A stretch of 64,000 bases of DNA from Oscillibacter sp. (GCA_022795445.1 JAAWGR010000001.1:62001-126000), one strand, 5' to 3'. Counted from the first letter of the stretch, positions 1 through 9,060 are shown. A program made the numbers and translations. Notes: a model not told the origin generated them from the sequence alone.

Positions 1-1
1 T

Positions 2-778
2 GTGCTTGACGCGAACGGCGATCCGGTTTATGCAAAAAAGCTGGACCGGACCACAGAGGCTGTCACCTTCGAGACCAGCGCGGATGCAGATAAGATTGTA
101 GACGCCATCAAATCCATGGTGGAGGATTACAACGCCATAGTGACGGAAATCAAGAAGGCGTATTCCACCCTCCCTGAGCAGCGCACTAGCGGCGCGTATT
201 ATGAGCCGCTGACGGACGAAGACAAAGAGGGAATGTCGGAAAGCGCCATCCAGGCGTGGGAGGAAAAGGCTAAGATTGGCCTGCTGTTCGGCGACAACGA
301 CCTCTCCCAGCTATACTCGCGCATGACAAAGGCAATCTCTATGTACGGGCAGAACATGGAAGATCTCAAGGCGGCCGGCATTACGACGACTTACGCAAAT
401 GGCCTGACAACGCTGAAGTTTGATGAACAGACCCTCCGGGATACGCTGGAGAGCGACCCTGACCGGGTGCGGGACATCTTCACCAGCAGCGACGGGATCA
501 TGCAGTCGATCAAAGTCCCGCTGGAACAGTACGGCAAGACCACCGGCGGCAAGGGCATCCTGGTCGACTTGGCGGGTTCGGTGCTGGCGCCCAGTACGCT
601 GTACAGCAACAAAATTTACAACCAATTGGTCGGTATCGACGAGGAAATCGCAAAGTGGCAGAATAAAATGTCGGACCAAGTGGACTACTATACCACCATG
701 TTCTCCAAATTGGAGCAGCTGGTGTCCCAGATGAACAGCCAGAGCTCCTACTTTTCACAATTGTCCGGGGGCTATTGA
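2..778 (+). CDS. fliD: Flagellar hook-associated protein 2 (filament cap), C-terminal part
   Basis: This is the C-terminal part of FliD, the cap at the filament tip that directs flagellin polymerisation. The reading frame is already open at the window edge, so the true start lies upstream and the GTG at position 2 is not the start. The visible 258 residues match the FliD C-terminal domain: an early SADADKIVDAIKSMVEDYNA stretch, a TLRDTLESDPDRVRDIF segment, and a helical tail (IDEEIAKWQNKM...) ending in a Ser/Gln-rich C-terminus. fliS follows after 22 bp, the usual fliD-fliS order, which strongly supports the call. Family assignment is by recognition. Confidence 0.9.
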   Translation: MLDANGDPVYAKKLDRTTEAVTFETSADADKIVDAIKSMVEDYNAIVTEIKKAYSTLPEQRTSGAYYEPLTDEDKEGMSESAIQAWEEKAKIGLLFGDNDLSQLYSRMTKAISMYGQNMEDLKAAGITTTYANGLTTLKFDEQTLRDTLESDPDRVRDIFTSSDGIMQSIKVPLEQYGKTTGGKGILVDLAGSVLAPSTLYSNKIYNQLVGIDEEIAKWQNKMSDQVDYYTTMFSKLEQLVSQMNSQSSYFSQLSGGY

Positions 779-800
779 TTAAAGGAGTGATCCACAGACG

Positions 801-1178
801 ATGGATATGAGAGGCTTCCAGCAGTACAAGGCGCAGAGCATCAACACCATGACCCAGGGCGAGCTGCTGCTGCTGCTGTATGACGAGCTGTATAAGCGTT
901 TGGCGCTGGCGGAGATTATGCTGGACAAAAAGGAGTACCCCGTGTTTGAAGATGCCGTGCAGCGGAGCATTGCGATCATTGACTACCTGGACGCGACGCT
1001 GGACCACCAATATCCCATCAGCAAGAACCTGACGCAGCTCTATGAGTATTTTACCTATGAGCTGGGCCGGGTGAAGATCGGGCGGCGGAAGGAAGTGCTG
1101 ACCCCAGTAAAGGGGATGGTGAGTGAACTGCGGGACGCCTTTCGGCAAGCGCAAAAGAGCGGAGATTCCGGAAAGTAG
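801..1178 (+). CDS. fliS: Flagellar secretion chaperone FliS
   Basis: FliS is the cytoplasmic four-helix chaperone that binds the flagellin C-terminus and keeps flagellin export-competent. The 125-residue product has the family length and the N-terminal hallmark: GFQQYKAQSINTMTQGELLL, followed by LYDELYKRL. A central IDYLDATLDHQYPISKNL and a following LYEYFTYELGRVKI also fit. The ATG has a good AAAGGAGTGATC ribosome binding site and sits 22 bp after fliD. In Firmicutes FliS also binds FliW-free flagellin, so this gene links functionally to fliW further along. No anomaly seen. Confidence 0.94.
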   Translation: MDMRGFQQYKAQSINTMTQGELLLLLYDELYKRLALAEIMLDKKEYPVFEDAVQRSIAIIDYLDATLDHQYPISKNLTQLYEYFTYELGRVKIGRRKEVLTPVKGMVSELRDAFRQAQKSGDSGK

Positions 1179-1186
1179 GGCTGGAT

Positions 1187-1573
1187 ATGGAAGCGTCTGT
1201 TCTGCTGGATGCGCATATACAGCTGAAACGCATCTATACCGCGCTCAATGAGTGCCTGGATCTGACCCGCCAGATGGCGGACGCCGTGGACCGGCGGGAT
1301 AAGGTATCCATGCAGCTCCTGATTTCCATGCGGGAAGAACCGGTGAACAAGCTCCGGCAAGGCCGCAGTGCGCTGGAACGCCAGAGAGACATCCTGGAAC
1401 CGGCGGAGGGCCGCCGCCTGGCGGCTCTGCTGAATGGCGGGCCTCCCCAGGAGGAATCGGAGGCCCCACTGGCAAAACAGGTGGATATGAACGCCCGTGT
1501 CCTTCGCCAATTGCAGGATCTGGATAAAGCCGTCAGCTTAAAACTGAACCGGGATAAATCCATCTATCAGTAA
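1187..1573 (+). CDS. FliT-like flagellar chaperone (small helical protein)
   Basis: A 128-residue, predominantly helical and charged protein directly after fliS with 8 bp between them. Its position, size and amphipathic helices (residues 1-45 and 50-75, then a Pro/Glu-rich linker and a C-terminal helix with LRQLQDLDKAVSLKLNRD) fit a FliT/FlgN-type export chaperone for the FliD cap. I see no diagnostic motif, and the family is known to be weakly conserved, so the call rests mainly on context. The start codon has only a weak AGGG Shine-Dalgarno, consistent with translational coupling to fliS. Confidence 0.6.
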   Translation: MEASVLLDAHIQLKRIYTALNECLDLTRQMADAVDRRDKVSMQLLISMREEPVNKLRQGRSALERQRDILEPAEGRRLAALLNGGPPQEESEAPLAKQVDMNARVLRQLQDLDKAVSLKLNRDKSIYQ

Positions 1574-1618
1574 ACACCGTGCAGAGCCCTGGCCCCTTGC
1601 CGGGCCGGGGCCTGGTGT
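1574..1618 (+). other. GC-rich imperfect hairpin after the fliD-fliS-fliT operon
   Basis: Positions 1587-1596 (CCCTGGCCCC) can pair with 1607-1615 (GGGGCCTGG), closed by ACACC/GGTGT at the outside. The stem is strong but is followed only by a short T-run in CGCGTTTT, so it may be a weak terminator or an attenuator before the ABC ATPase gene. Confidence 0.35.
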
Positions 1619-1665
1619 GTGTCGCGTTTTCAGTACGCTAACAACCGACAGGAGCGCAGAATGAT

Positions 1666-2406
1666 ATGCCCACTATCACGTTGGAAAATGTCTCAAAGTA
1701 TTATAAGATCGACCGGAAACGACGAAAACTGGAAAAACAGGAAAAACGCTACGAGATGGGTGTGGAAAATATCAACCTGACCATCGAACAGGGGGATTTC
1801 GTCTTCCTGGTGGGCAGCAGCGGCGCGGGGAAAAGTACGCTGCTGGACCTGATCTCCGGGAAGCTGAAGCCGGACCAGGGGGCCGTCTACCTGGATGACC
1901 GGGACCTTGCGCGGCTGATCCCCTGGAGCCAGAACCGGCTGTCCATTTTGTTCGGGAAGGTATGCCAGGAGCATAGCCTGATCCGGAAGATGACCGTAGA
2001 GGACAATCTGCGGATTGCCGCCCAGATCGGGAAGCGCCGGTTTGAAACATCCAAGCAGATGCAGGCCAGGATGACAAAGGTGTTGGGTCTGGTCGGCATG
2101 AAGGGCGTGGAAAAAAAGTATCCGGTGGAGATGTCCGTAGGCGAGTGCCGCCGGGTGGAACTGGCCCGGGCGCTGATCAACAGTCCGCCGATTTTGGTGC
2201 TGGACGAGATTACCGCAAACTTGGATGATGACAATATTTGGGATATTTTCCATCTCCTGCGGGAGGTGAACCGCCGGGGAACGACCGTGATTATGGCGAC
2301 CCACGCCAGTATGTACGTCAACATCATGCGTAAGCGGGTGGTGACGCTGGTGGACGGCCGGCTGATTGGCGATGTGAAGCGGGGAAGATACGGCGATGTG
2401 GTTTGA
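1666..2406 (+). CDS. Orphan FtsE-like ABC transporter ATP-binding protein
   Basis: A 246-residue ABC ATPase closest in style to FtsE/LolD-type ATPases. Visible motifs are Walker A GSSGAGKST (about residues 45-53), Q-loop region, Walker B ILVLDE, D-loop ANLD and the switch histidine in MATHAS. Two features are odd: the usual LSGGQ signature reads MSVGECRR, and a highly charged insert (IDRKRRKLEKQEKRYEMG) sits near the N-terminus before the first strands. No FtsX-like permease lies next to it; its neighbours are flagellar genes and a chemoreceptor. Start chosen at ATG with AGGAG 11 nt upstream. Its partner membrane protein and substrate are unknown. Confidence 0.8.
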   Translation: MPTITLENVSKYYKIDRKRRKLEKQEKRYEMGVENINLTIEQGDFVFLVGSSGAGKSTLLDLISGKLKPDQGAVYLDDRDLARLIPWSQNRLSILFGKVCQEHSLIRKMTVEDNLRIAAQIGKRRFETSKQMQARMTKVLGLVGMKGVEKKYPVEMSVGECRRVELARALINSPPILVLDEITANLDDDNIWDIFHLLREVNRRGTTVIMATHASMYVNIMRKRVVTLVDGRLIGDVKRGRYGDVV

Positions 2407-2431
2407 CAAATGCCGCAAAACCGTTTATTAT
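2403..2431 (+). promoter_or_regulatory. Sigma-A-type promoter for the chemoreceptor gene
   Basis: TTGACA at 2403-2408 and TATTAT at 2426-2431 are separated by exactly 17 bp. The -35 box overlaps the TGA stop codon of the ABC ATPase gene, and the predicted start lies about 55 bp before the chemoreceptor ATG. Confidence 0.7.
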
Positions 2432-2492
2432 ATAAGTACAGGCCAGTGGCCTCAAGGACAGGTCTAATACCAAATAAGAGGAGGAGCAGGTC

Positions 2493-4286
2493 ATGCTCAA
2501 GAACATGAAATTGAGAAACGCGCTGATCATGGGATTTGGCTCAAACATCATCATCTCTGTCATCATCATCTTTGTGTCTTTGCTGATGCTGAATATGCAG
2601 AGCAACAACTATCAAAGAATTATCAATGAAGATGTCCAGGCCGCACAGATGATTACCGAATGCCGTCTGGATGCCAACATTGCCGCCCGCATAGTGCGGA
2701 ATATGGCCCTCAGCCCCGGTGATTCCGGAAACGCCGCGCTGCAAGCCACTGCCGACAACGCCCTTGCAAATATGGAAGCAGACTTGAAAGAATTGACGTC
2801 GGTCTATCCCCTGAGCGACAAAACCTTTTTGAATACTTATACCAGTGCTGTGGAGTCCTGGTATGCAGTTCTCCCCGAAATTATTGACGCTATCAATAAT
2901 AACCAGGGCGATAAGGCAGTCGACTTGATCCGTAATGACTGCACCCCACGCCTGAACGAAATGGATGCGGCGGCAGAAAACATCAGCAATGCGCTGACCC
3001 AAAACCGTGACCATACCATCGAAACGCAGAAACGGAATGTGATCATTACCATCCTCATCGTGGTGGTCGTTATGATCCTTGCCTCTTTGTGGGTCATCAT
3101 TCTGAACCTGCGGATTATCCGCAGCATCGCACGTCCTGTTGCGCAGGTCCGGGAAGCGCTGATGGGCTTCAGTGAGGGCAACCTCAACCTCGACGTGGAA
3201 TTCGAGAGCGCAAACGAATTGGGCGATATGTGCAAGGCCCTTCGTACCAGCCAGCATGTGTTGACTGAGGTGATTGGAGATACCTGCCATTTGCTGGAAG
3301 AAATGGGCAATGGCAACTTCAATTGCCGTACCAAGGATGAAAAAATGTACGTAGGCGCATTGAGCTCCCTGCTGACCTCTATCCGCGCCATCAACAGCAA
3401 CCTCAGCGATACCCTGTCCCAGATCGAGATGAGCGCAGAGCAGGTCTCTGCCGGTTCTGAGCAAGTTTCCACTGGCGCGCAGGCTTTGGCCCAGGGCGCA
3501 ACCGAGCAGGCCAGCGCGGTGGAGCAGCTGTCCGCCACCATTGCAGAAATTTCCAACAATTCCCAGAACAATGCCAAGCGCAGCGAGCTGGCGATGGAAC
3601 ACTCCCGGAACTCCGATAAGCGGGTCCGCGAGAGCGCCGATTACATGGAAGAAATGGTTAAGGCCATGGAGAAAATCTCCGACTCCTCCGAGGAGATCGG
3701 CAAAATCATTGCTACCATTGAGAATATCGCGTTCCAGACCAATATCCTGGCGCTGAACGCTGCCGTGGAAGCCGCCCGCGCAGGCAGCGCCGGCAAGGGC
3801 TTCGCTGTGGTTGCCGACGAGGTGCGGAACCTTGCTACCAAGTCTGACCAAGCGGCCAAGGCGACCAAAGATTTGATCGACAACTCCATTACCTCTGTCC
3901 AGGCGGGCGGCGACATCGTTAAACAGGTGTCCGAGTCCCTGGATAAGACCGTAGAAGCGACCCGTCAGTCTATGGAGGCGCTGCAGGAAATCGCGAAGGC
4001 AGTGGAAGAAGAATCCGAAGCCATTGCACAGGTGACCGAGGGCATTGACCAGATTTCCTCCGTGGTGCAGACGAACTCTGCAACCAGCGAACAGTCCGCT
4101 GCCGCCAGCGAGGAGCTTTCCAGCCAGGCTTCCTTGATGAAGAGCTTGATGAGCAAATTCCGGCTGCGCAGTGACAGCATGGGGTTCTCCAGCGGCGCCG
4201 GCGCACTTCCCAGCCATACGGCGCCCGTTGTGGATGATATGGATACCGGTTACAGCGGCGATTCCAATCCTTTCAGCAAGTATTAA
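2493..4286 (+). CDS. Methyl-accepting chemotaxis protein
   Basis: A 597-residue transmembrane chemoreceptor. TM1 is at about residues 10-35 and TM2 at about 186-210, bounding an extracellular helical sensor of the four-helix-bundle type. A HAMP domain follows (about 211-265), then the cytoplasmic coiled-coil. The signalling tip is unmistakable: [20 protein letters not shown] followed by [13 protein letters not shown]. It feeds the CheA/CheW kinase encoded at 21-24 kb, and CheR/CheB there would adapt it. No C-terminal CheR-docking pentapeptide is seen. The ATG has AGAGGAGGAG upstream, a dedicated promoter and a terminator, so it is probably a single-gene transcript. Ligand unknown. Confidence 0.95.
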   Translation: MLKNMKLRNALIMGFGSNIIISVIIIFVSLLMLNMQSNNYQRIINEDVQAAQMITECRLDANIAARIVRNMALSPGDSGNAALQATADNALANMEADLKELTSVYPLSDKTFLNTYTSAVESWYAVLPEIIDAINNNQGDKAVDLIRNDCTPRLNEMDAAAENISNALTQNRDHTIETQKRNVIITILIVVVVMILASLWVIILNLRIIRSIARPVAQVREALMGFSEGNLNLDVEFESANELGDMCKALRTSQHVLTEVIGDTCHLLEEMGNGNFNCRTKDEKMYVGALSSLLTSIRAINSNLSDTLSQIEMSAEQVSAGSEQVSTGAQALAQGATEQASAVEQLSATIAEISNNSQNNAKRSELAMEHSRNSDKRVRESADYMEEMVKAMEKISDSSEEIGKIIATIENIAFQTNILALNAAVEAARAGSAGKGFAVVADEVRNLATKSDQAAKATKDLIDNSITSVQAGGDIVKQVSESLDKTVEATRQSMEALQEIAKAVEEESEAIAQVTEGIDQISSVVQTNSATSEQSAAASEELSSQASLMKSLMSKFRLRSDSMGFSSGAGALPSHTAPVVDDMDTGYSGDSNPFSKY

Positions 4287-4330
4287 GGACCGCCCCGTTT
4301 CCTAAGCGCATTGGGAAGCCCTTCCTTTGC

Positions 4331-4372
4331 CAGAAGGCGGTGCGATACCGCCTTCTGGCATTATTTTTGTGA
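4331..4372 (+). terminator. Rho-independent terminator after the chemoreceptor
   Basis: A perfect 13-bp stem (GCCAGAAGGCGGT / ACCGCCTTCTGGC) with a 5-nt loop spans 4331-4361 and is followed by ATTATTTTTGT. It lies between the chemoreceptor stop and the next gene, which also shows that an upstream in-frame TTG near 4327 cannot be that gene's start. Confidence 0.9.
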
Positions 4373-4419
4373 TGGAAGGGAATCAAACAGCGGAGCTTCC
4401 TCCAAGAAAGGAGACCTTT

Positions 4420-6405
4420 ATGACGGAGTATAGAAGCCAGGACCGGGAGATGATTTTCGCCTTGGATATCGGTACCCGCAGCGTGGTAGGCGTAGTGGGA
4501 CGGTTGTCCGGTGAACGGCTGAAGGTTCTGGATATCGAGATGGCCGAGCATGGAAGCCGCGCCATGATCGACGGCCAGATTGATAACATCCAGCAGGTGG
4601 CCGACTTGGTCAAGACCGTAACAGGCCGGCTGGAAGAACGTTTGGGCGTCCGACTCCAGCGGGTGTGTGTTGCCGCTGCCGGACGGGCATTGCGTACCCA
4701 GAGCGGCAGCGCATTCTTGGAGCTGTCTGGCGAGGAATCCATTACCTCCGAGCAGATTGGCCGCCTGGAAGCCGGCGCGCTGGCCGCTGCTGAGGAAGAC
4801 CTGCAAATGGAGGAGGAAACCCGGCGACAGTTCTTTATGGTGGGGTATACCGTCACCCAATACCGTCTGGATAACTATCCCCTTTCCTCCCTCCTGGAGC
4901 ACAATGGGCGGCGGGCAGAGGCGGATGTGATGGCGACATTCCTCCCCGGCGAAGTAGTGGAGAGCCTTTATGCTGCCATGCGGGCAGCGGGTTTGCAGGT
5001 GGCCAGCCTGACGCTGGAACCGATTGCAGCGATGAATGCTGCCATTCCGGCAGAGCTGCGGCTGCTGAACCTGGCGCTGGTGGACATTGGCGCAGGTACG
5101 ACGGACATTGCCATCTGCCGGGACGGCACCGTGGTTGGTTACACAATGGCAACCATCGCGGGAGATGAAATCACCGAGGCCATCATGAAGGCCTTTTTAG
5201 TGGACTTCAAAACCGCCGAGGACATCAAGCGCTGCCTTCGGCCTGGCGAAGATGTGGAATATACGGATATTTTGGGGCTGCAAAATACCGTTTGTTATGA
5301 AGATGTCTGTAAGGCTATTGAAGAACCGGCAAAGCGTCTGGCAGAGGCCATTGCGGCCCAAGTGGTTGATTTGAATGGCGCGGCGCCGTCCGCGTTGTTC
5401 CTGGCGGGCGGCGGCAGTAAGCTGGACCATCTCCGGGAACGGGTTGCAGAATGCCTGAAAATGGATGTGCGGCGGGTAGCTGTGGCAGGCAGCAATTATT
5501 CCAAGAGCGCTTTTGCGGACGATTTGAACCTGGATAACCCAGAATACGCAACGCCGTTGGGGATCGCGGTTTCTGCCGGACTGGGACTGCTGAACGACAG
5601 TTATGTGGTTACGCTGAACGGCGAATCCGCCAAGCTGTTCCGCAGCGGCATTCTCACCCTGCGGGATATCCTGCTGATGAACGGATACAGCTATGCCGAT
5701 ATGCTGGGTAAATCTGGAAAGAGCCTGAATATCACGGTAGACGGGCGGCGGATGGTCCTGCGGGGCGAACCGGCGGTCCCGGCAATCTTGACCGTGAACG
5801 AGGTTGAAGCGGCTATCAATACGGTGATCCATGCGGGCGACCGCATCCACTTCACCCCGGCCCGGTCCGGCAAGGACGCGTCAAAAACTTTGGGTGAATT
5901 GCTGGGGGCGGATTTCACAGGCCGGGTGCTGGTGAACAACCAGGAGGCCCGCCTGAATACGCCGCTGCGGCAGGGCGATGTTGTGCTGACGCTGGACTGG
6001 AACGCTCCGCTGCCTTCCCGGAAGGAGACGCAGCACGTTGCCCAACGCCTGGCGGAACGTCCGGCGGAGCGTCCGATACAACGGCCTGTGGAACGTCCAA
6101 TACAGCCTGTGGCACAGCGGCCCGCTGAACCAGCGCCGCCGGTACAGAAACCTGTGGAGCCTGCACAGCCGCCACAGCCGCCTGTTGTGCGGAAGCGGCA
6201 GGTGGAAGTGCTTTTGAACGGGAAACCTTTGATCCTGCCGGAAAAAGAAAACGGCCAGCCCTATTACGTGATGGACTTGCTGGAACATTCCGGGCTGGAC
6301 TTCGACCACATGGAGGGGCCGGTCCGCCTCGCGGTGAACGGTGTGGAATGCGGCTTCAACCAGATGGTGAAGGACCGGGATGCGGTTACCATCCGCTGTG
6401 ATTGA
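4420..6405 (+). CDS. FtsA/PilM-like actin-fold ATPase (cell division protein FtsA family)
   Basis: A 661-residue actin-fold protein. Phosphate-1 motif ALDIGTRSVVG is at residues 14-24, an SHS2-like insert follows (about 85-210), phosphate-2 motif VDIGAGTTDIAI at about 221-232, and an adenosine-type loop LFLAGGGSKL near 325. After about residue 400 it departs from canonical FtsA: a long extra domain, then a Pro/Arg-rich linker (repeats of ERPIQRPVERP type, about 535-595) and a further small beta-rich domain, with no obvious amphipathic membrane-targeting tail. Canonical FtsA is about 420 residues and sits next to ftsZ; here there is no ftsZ. The start has AGAAAGGAGA upstream. It probably forms a filament or scaffold, perhaps with the membrane protein encoded next. 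Confidence 0.8.
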   Translation: MTEYRSQDREMIFALDIGTRSVVGVVGRLSGERLKVLDIEMAEHGSRAMIDGQIDNIQQVADLVKTVTGRLEERLGVRLQRVCVAAAGRALRTQSGSAFLELSGEESITSEQIGRLEAGALAAAEEDLQMEEETRRQFFMVGYTVTQYRLDNYPLSSLLEHNGRRAEADVMATFLPGEVVESLYAAMRAAGLQVASLTLEPIAAMNAAIPAELRLLNLALVDIGAGTTDIAICRDGTVVGYTMATIAGDEITEAIMKAFLVDFKTAEDIKRCLRPGEDVEYTDILGLQNTVCYEDVCKAIEEPAKRLAEAIAAQVVDLNGAAPSALFLAGGGSKLDHLRERVAECLKMDVRRVAVAGSNYSKSAFADDLNLDNPEYATPLGIAVSAGLGLLNDSYVVTLNGESAKLFRSGILTLRDILLMNGYSYADMLGKSGKSLNITVDGRRMVLRGEPAVPAILTVNEVEAAINTVIHAGDRIHFTPARSGKDASKTLGELLGADFTGRVLVNNQEARLNTPLRQGDVVLTLDWNAPLPSRKETQHVAQRLAERPAERPIQRPVERPIQPVAQRPAEPAPPVQKPVEPAQPPQPPVVRKRQVEVLLNGKPLILPEKENGQPYYVMDLLEHSGLDFDHMEGPVRLAVNGVECGFNQMVKDRDAVTIRCD

Positions 6406-6458
6406 GGATGCGGGAAGCTGCCTTTCCCGCAGGATAGAAATAGGAGTGTGAGGCGTTT

Positions 6459-7643
6459 TTGAAACAGGACATGGTGGATAAGAAAGTCCAAAAGGCCGAA
6501 CAGAAGGCCGCAAAGGCCGCGCAGCAGGTGCAGATTGTCGCACAGAAAGCCGAACGGGCGGCGCAGAAAAAAGCTGCCCAGGCGGAGAAAAAAGTGGCCA
6601 AACAAACTCAGGCTGCCGAAAAAAAGGCCGCAAAGCAGGCACAGAAGGCCGCGAAAGCCGCGCAAAAGGCGGAGCTTGCCAGCCGAAAGGCGGAGGAAAA
6701 ACGGGCAAAGATCGCCGCGAAAGTTGCTGTGTCTGCGGCGGCAGAAGAGGAGACCGGCGAGGAAGGCCCTCCGAAAAAGAAGGGGAAGAAGAAACTGCTC
6801 CTCCTCCTTTTTCCGGTGCTTGCCATTGCCATTGGCGTGGGCGTCTTCTTCTTCCTGCGGCGGGGCGGTGAACCGGAAGAGGAGTTGCCAGAACCTATTA
6901 CGGCGCCCGCCCAGTATGAGGTTGGCGGGGAGATGCAGGTTCCAGCGCTGCCTGTCTGGGGCGATGTGGTCGTCTACGGCGAGGAGATCGTGCCGGAGCC
7001 CGTGGAGGGTGAGGACGGCGAGGAAGCTGCCGCAGCCGACAGCGGCGATTTTACGCCCATGCTGTATACCTACCAGGAGCTGAGCAACGCACGGACACTG
7101 GTGGCTGCTTATACGGCGCTGATGACCAGTGAGGATGCAGGCTTCTTTGCTGTGGATGATACCATGACAAAGATTGATGCGCCTACCTTCGATGGGGAAA
7201 CGCCCCCGACCAGCGGGTCGGTGCACCTGGCGCGGAATGTTCCAGAAGGCGACGTGGTACAGTCGCTGACGCTGGATTGGAGCGAGGGGAGCTGTACAGT
7301 GGCTGTGGAGCTGCCGGAAGGCCGGGTGAAAGATCCCAAACCGCCGTCTACTTCTTCGGACCGGACGGTGACACAGGTTGTGGAAAGTCTGCGGGATTTG
7401 CCGCCCTCCGTCTTAGGGCTGGAAGGCGATTCCATGGATGATTACCGCATCTACACCCAGGACGGCACGGCAAAGGTGGATGGAATCCCCTGCTTGCGGA
7501 TGAGTGTCTATAAGATCACAGAAAACGGCGGCAACGAGGTTGCTGGACACTACTTCCTTTCTACTGACGGACTGCATGTTTACAAGTTTGACGTTGCAAC
7601 CAATACCGTGGTGGAGCTGGACATTCAGGACGCGCTGAAATAA
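6459..7643 (+). CDS. Ala/Lys-rich membrane protein of unknown function
   Basis: A 394-residue protein not recognised as a named family. Residues 1-90 are an extreme Ala/Lys/Gln helix (KAEQKAAKAAQ-type repeats), probably a cytoplasmic coiled coil. One transmembrane segment follows at about 113-133 after a KKKGKKK positive patch, implying an N-in orientation and an external C-terminal domain of about 250 residues rich in acidic and beta-type sequence. The TTG at 6459 is the chosen start (AGGAG 12 nt upstream); ATG at 6471 is an alternative. It lies 53 bp after the FtsA-like gene with no terminator between, so the two are probably co-transcribed. The bipolar architecture would suit a cytoskeleton-to-surface linker, but that is inference. 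Confidence 0.65.
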   Translation: MKQDMVDKKVQKAEQKAAKAAQQVQIVAQKAERAAQKKAAQAEKKVAKQTQAAEKKAAKQAQKAAKAAQKAELASRKAEEKRAKIAAKVAVSAAAEEETGEEGPPKKKGKKKLLLLLFPVLAIAIGVGVFFFLRRGGEPEEELPEPITAPAQYEVGGEMQVPALPVWGDVVVYGEEIVPEPVEGEDGEEAAAADSGDFTPMLYTYQELSNARTLVAAYTALMTSEDAGFFAVDDTMTKIDAPTFDGETPPTSGSVHLARNVPEGDVVQSLTLDWSEGSCTVAVELPEGRVKDPKPPSTSSDRTVTQVVESLRDLPPSVLGLEGDSMDDYRIYTQDGTAKVDGIPCLRMSVYKITENGGNEVAGHYFLSTDGLHVYKFDVATNTVVELDIQDALK

Positions 7644-9013
7644 CTCGGCGAAAGCCGCAGTGCGCCGGGCAGGCCGGAGAGGCGGAAGGATGTCCGCCCG
7701 GACGCGGCGGCCTGGACCAGTACCGGGGTTAAGATGCCCTCCAAAACGCCGACCGAAGAACGGACCGATAGGGCGTCCGGCCCAGGAGCTAGGGCCTGCA
7801 CCGTCTCCGGGTCTACCTGGATGATCTGCAAACCATATTCCCGACCCAATGCCATGATCTGTTTGACGGTAATCGCCAAACGGGCGGTAGCGTTCAACGC
7901 GGAAAATGAAATCAGGCCTGTGAAACGGCCGGCAATCTCTTGAAGCACGCCTAGGCGCACCATCGCCCGGCGTGCTTCTTCATTTTCCTCATAAAGCCGC
8001 GCAGCCAGCTCAGCGGGGGTGGAGGGCTCCGCCAGGCACGGAGGATGGCCCTGTGGTTCTGCATCACCGGTAAAGCCCAAGCGGCGGGGGCCGGAGGCTG
8101 TGAGGTCTGCATTGGTTGTGAAAAGAAACACGCAGCGGCGGAAATCCAACTCCCGCTCTCCAGTGTCATCGGCCTTATGAGCGGTGCAGCGGCCCTCATC
8201 CAAGATGGACATGAACACCTTTAAGACCTCCGGATGTGCCTTTTCCAGCTCGTCAAACATAAAGACCGTATAGGGGTCTCGCCGGACGGCCTCAAAGACC
8301 GGCTGATCTTCATACCCTACATATCCTGGCGGCGCGCCGGTGAGACGGTGAACCGAGTGGGGCTGTGTAAATGTATTCAGCTCTGTCCAGACAAACTGGT
8401 AGCGTCTGCCGCAGCAGCGTTCTAACGCAGGCGCAATGGCTTTGCCAAGCTCTGACTTGCCGACGCCAGTGGGACCATGGAAAATCAATGAGAGAGGCCT
8501 TGCAGGGGCTTGCTTGCCTACATGGGCGTAAAGCCGAAAGGCCGTTGCCCTTACTGCGTGAGGCTGGCCTAGGACGGCCTCCGAAAGTGCATCCAGAAGT
8601 TGTGTATATAATAGAGGCCATACCGTTTCCGTGGCAGTACGGCGAAAAAAGGGCCGTTTTGTCTCTGCTGGGGCAGGGGCTGCACGGCGGACGACAGGGG
8701 GCTCCACATCGCTCCGAAAGGACAGGAGCCGTCCGGCCATAGCCGGATAATCCGCAAACGTCCAGACGCTACGGCTAAAGAACACCGCCAGGGCCCGGCT
8801 TGCGCCGTGATATGCAACTGCGGGCTTCCAATACAGCAGATACCCTCCGGCACGGCGGGTAAAACCCAAGGTTACGCAGGCCGGGACACAACCAGAGGGC
8901 ATCTGGCAGCCAGGGAACTCGTAGCTCTTTCCCTGGCGGCCCCAGGCGTCGATGGAGCGGCGGAGGGCTTCATAGCCGGCGGGGGTGGCGGAACAGAGTT
9001 GGGCAAATGTCAT
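7625..9013 (-). CDS. Single-ring Clp-type AAA+ ATPase with a novel N-terminal domain
   Basis: A 462-residue protein with one AAA+ module of the ClpA/ClpB D2 type. Walker A GPTGVGKSE is at about residues 180-188, the substrate-gripping pore loop GYVGY at 230-234, Walker B VFMFDELEKAHPEV from 250, and sensor-1 FTTNAD near 293. The first 125 residues (Cys-containing, with GCQMPSGCVPACVTLG and an aromatic LLYWKPAVAYHG) are not a Clp N-domain that I recognise. There is no D1 ring, no M-domain and no adjacent protease gene, so it is probably an unfoldase/remodeller specialised for a local substrate. Start has AGGAGGT upstream. The 3' end overlaps the convergent gene by 19 bp. Confidence 0.75.
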   Translation of the reverse strand: MTFAQLCSATPAGYEALRRSIDAWGRQGKSYEFPGCQMPSGCVPACVTLGFTRRAGGYLLYWKPAVAYHGASRALAVFFSRSVWTFADYPAMAGRLLSFRSDVEPPVVRRAAPAPAETKRPFFRRTATETVWPLLYTQLLDALSEAVLGQPHAVRATAFRLYAHVGKQAPARPLSLIFHGPTGVGKSELGKAIAPALERCCGRRYQFVWTELNTFTQPHSVHRLTGAPPGYVGYEDQPVFEAVRRDPYTVFMFDELEKAHPEVLKVFMSILDEGRCTAHKADDTGERELDFRRCVFLFTTNADLTASGPRRLGFTGDAEPQGHPPCLAEPSTPAELAARLYEENEEARRAMVRLGVLQEIAGRFTGLISFSALNATARLAITVKQIMALGREYGLQIIQVDPETVQALAPGPDALSVRSSVGVLEGILTPVLVQAAASGRTSFRLSGLPGALRLSPSYFSAS

Positions 9014-9035
9014 AGGTCCTACCTCCTGACAGGAA

Positions 9036-9060
9036 TTATCGCCAAATTTTAGGAGGTTTA
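9036..9060 (-). promoter_or_regulatory. Possible sigma-28-like promoter upstream of the AAA+ gene
   Basis: On the minus strand GGCGATAA (9036-9043) matches the GCCGATAA flagellar -10 at seven of eight positions. TAAA lies upstream at 9057-9060, but the spacing is 2 bp short of ideal, so this is tentative. Confidence 0.3.

Noticed and set aside
2541..4217. 558-codon minus-strand open frame
   Set aside because: Mirror of the chemoreceptor coding strand, with Leu/Gly/His-rich low-sense sequence.
4327..4419. Upstream in-frame extension of the FtsA-like protein
   Set aside because: The start would lie in the stem of the chemoreceptor terminator, and a proper ribosome binding site precedes the ATG at 4420.
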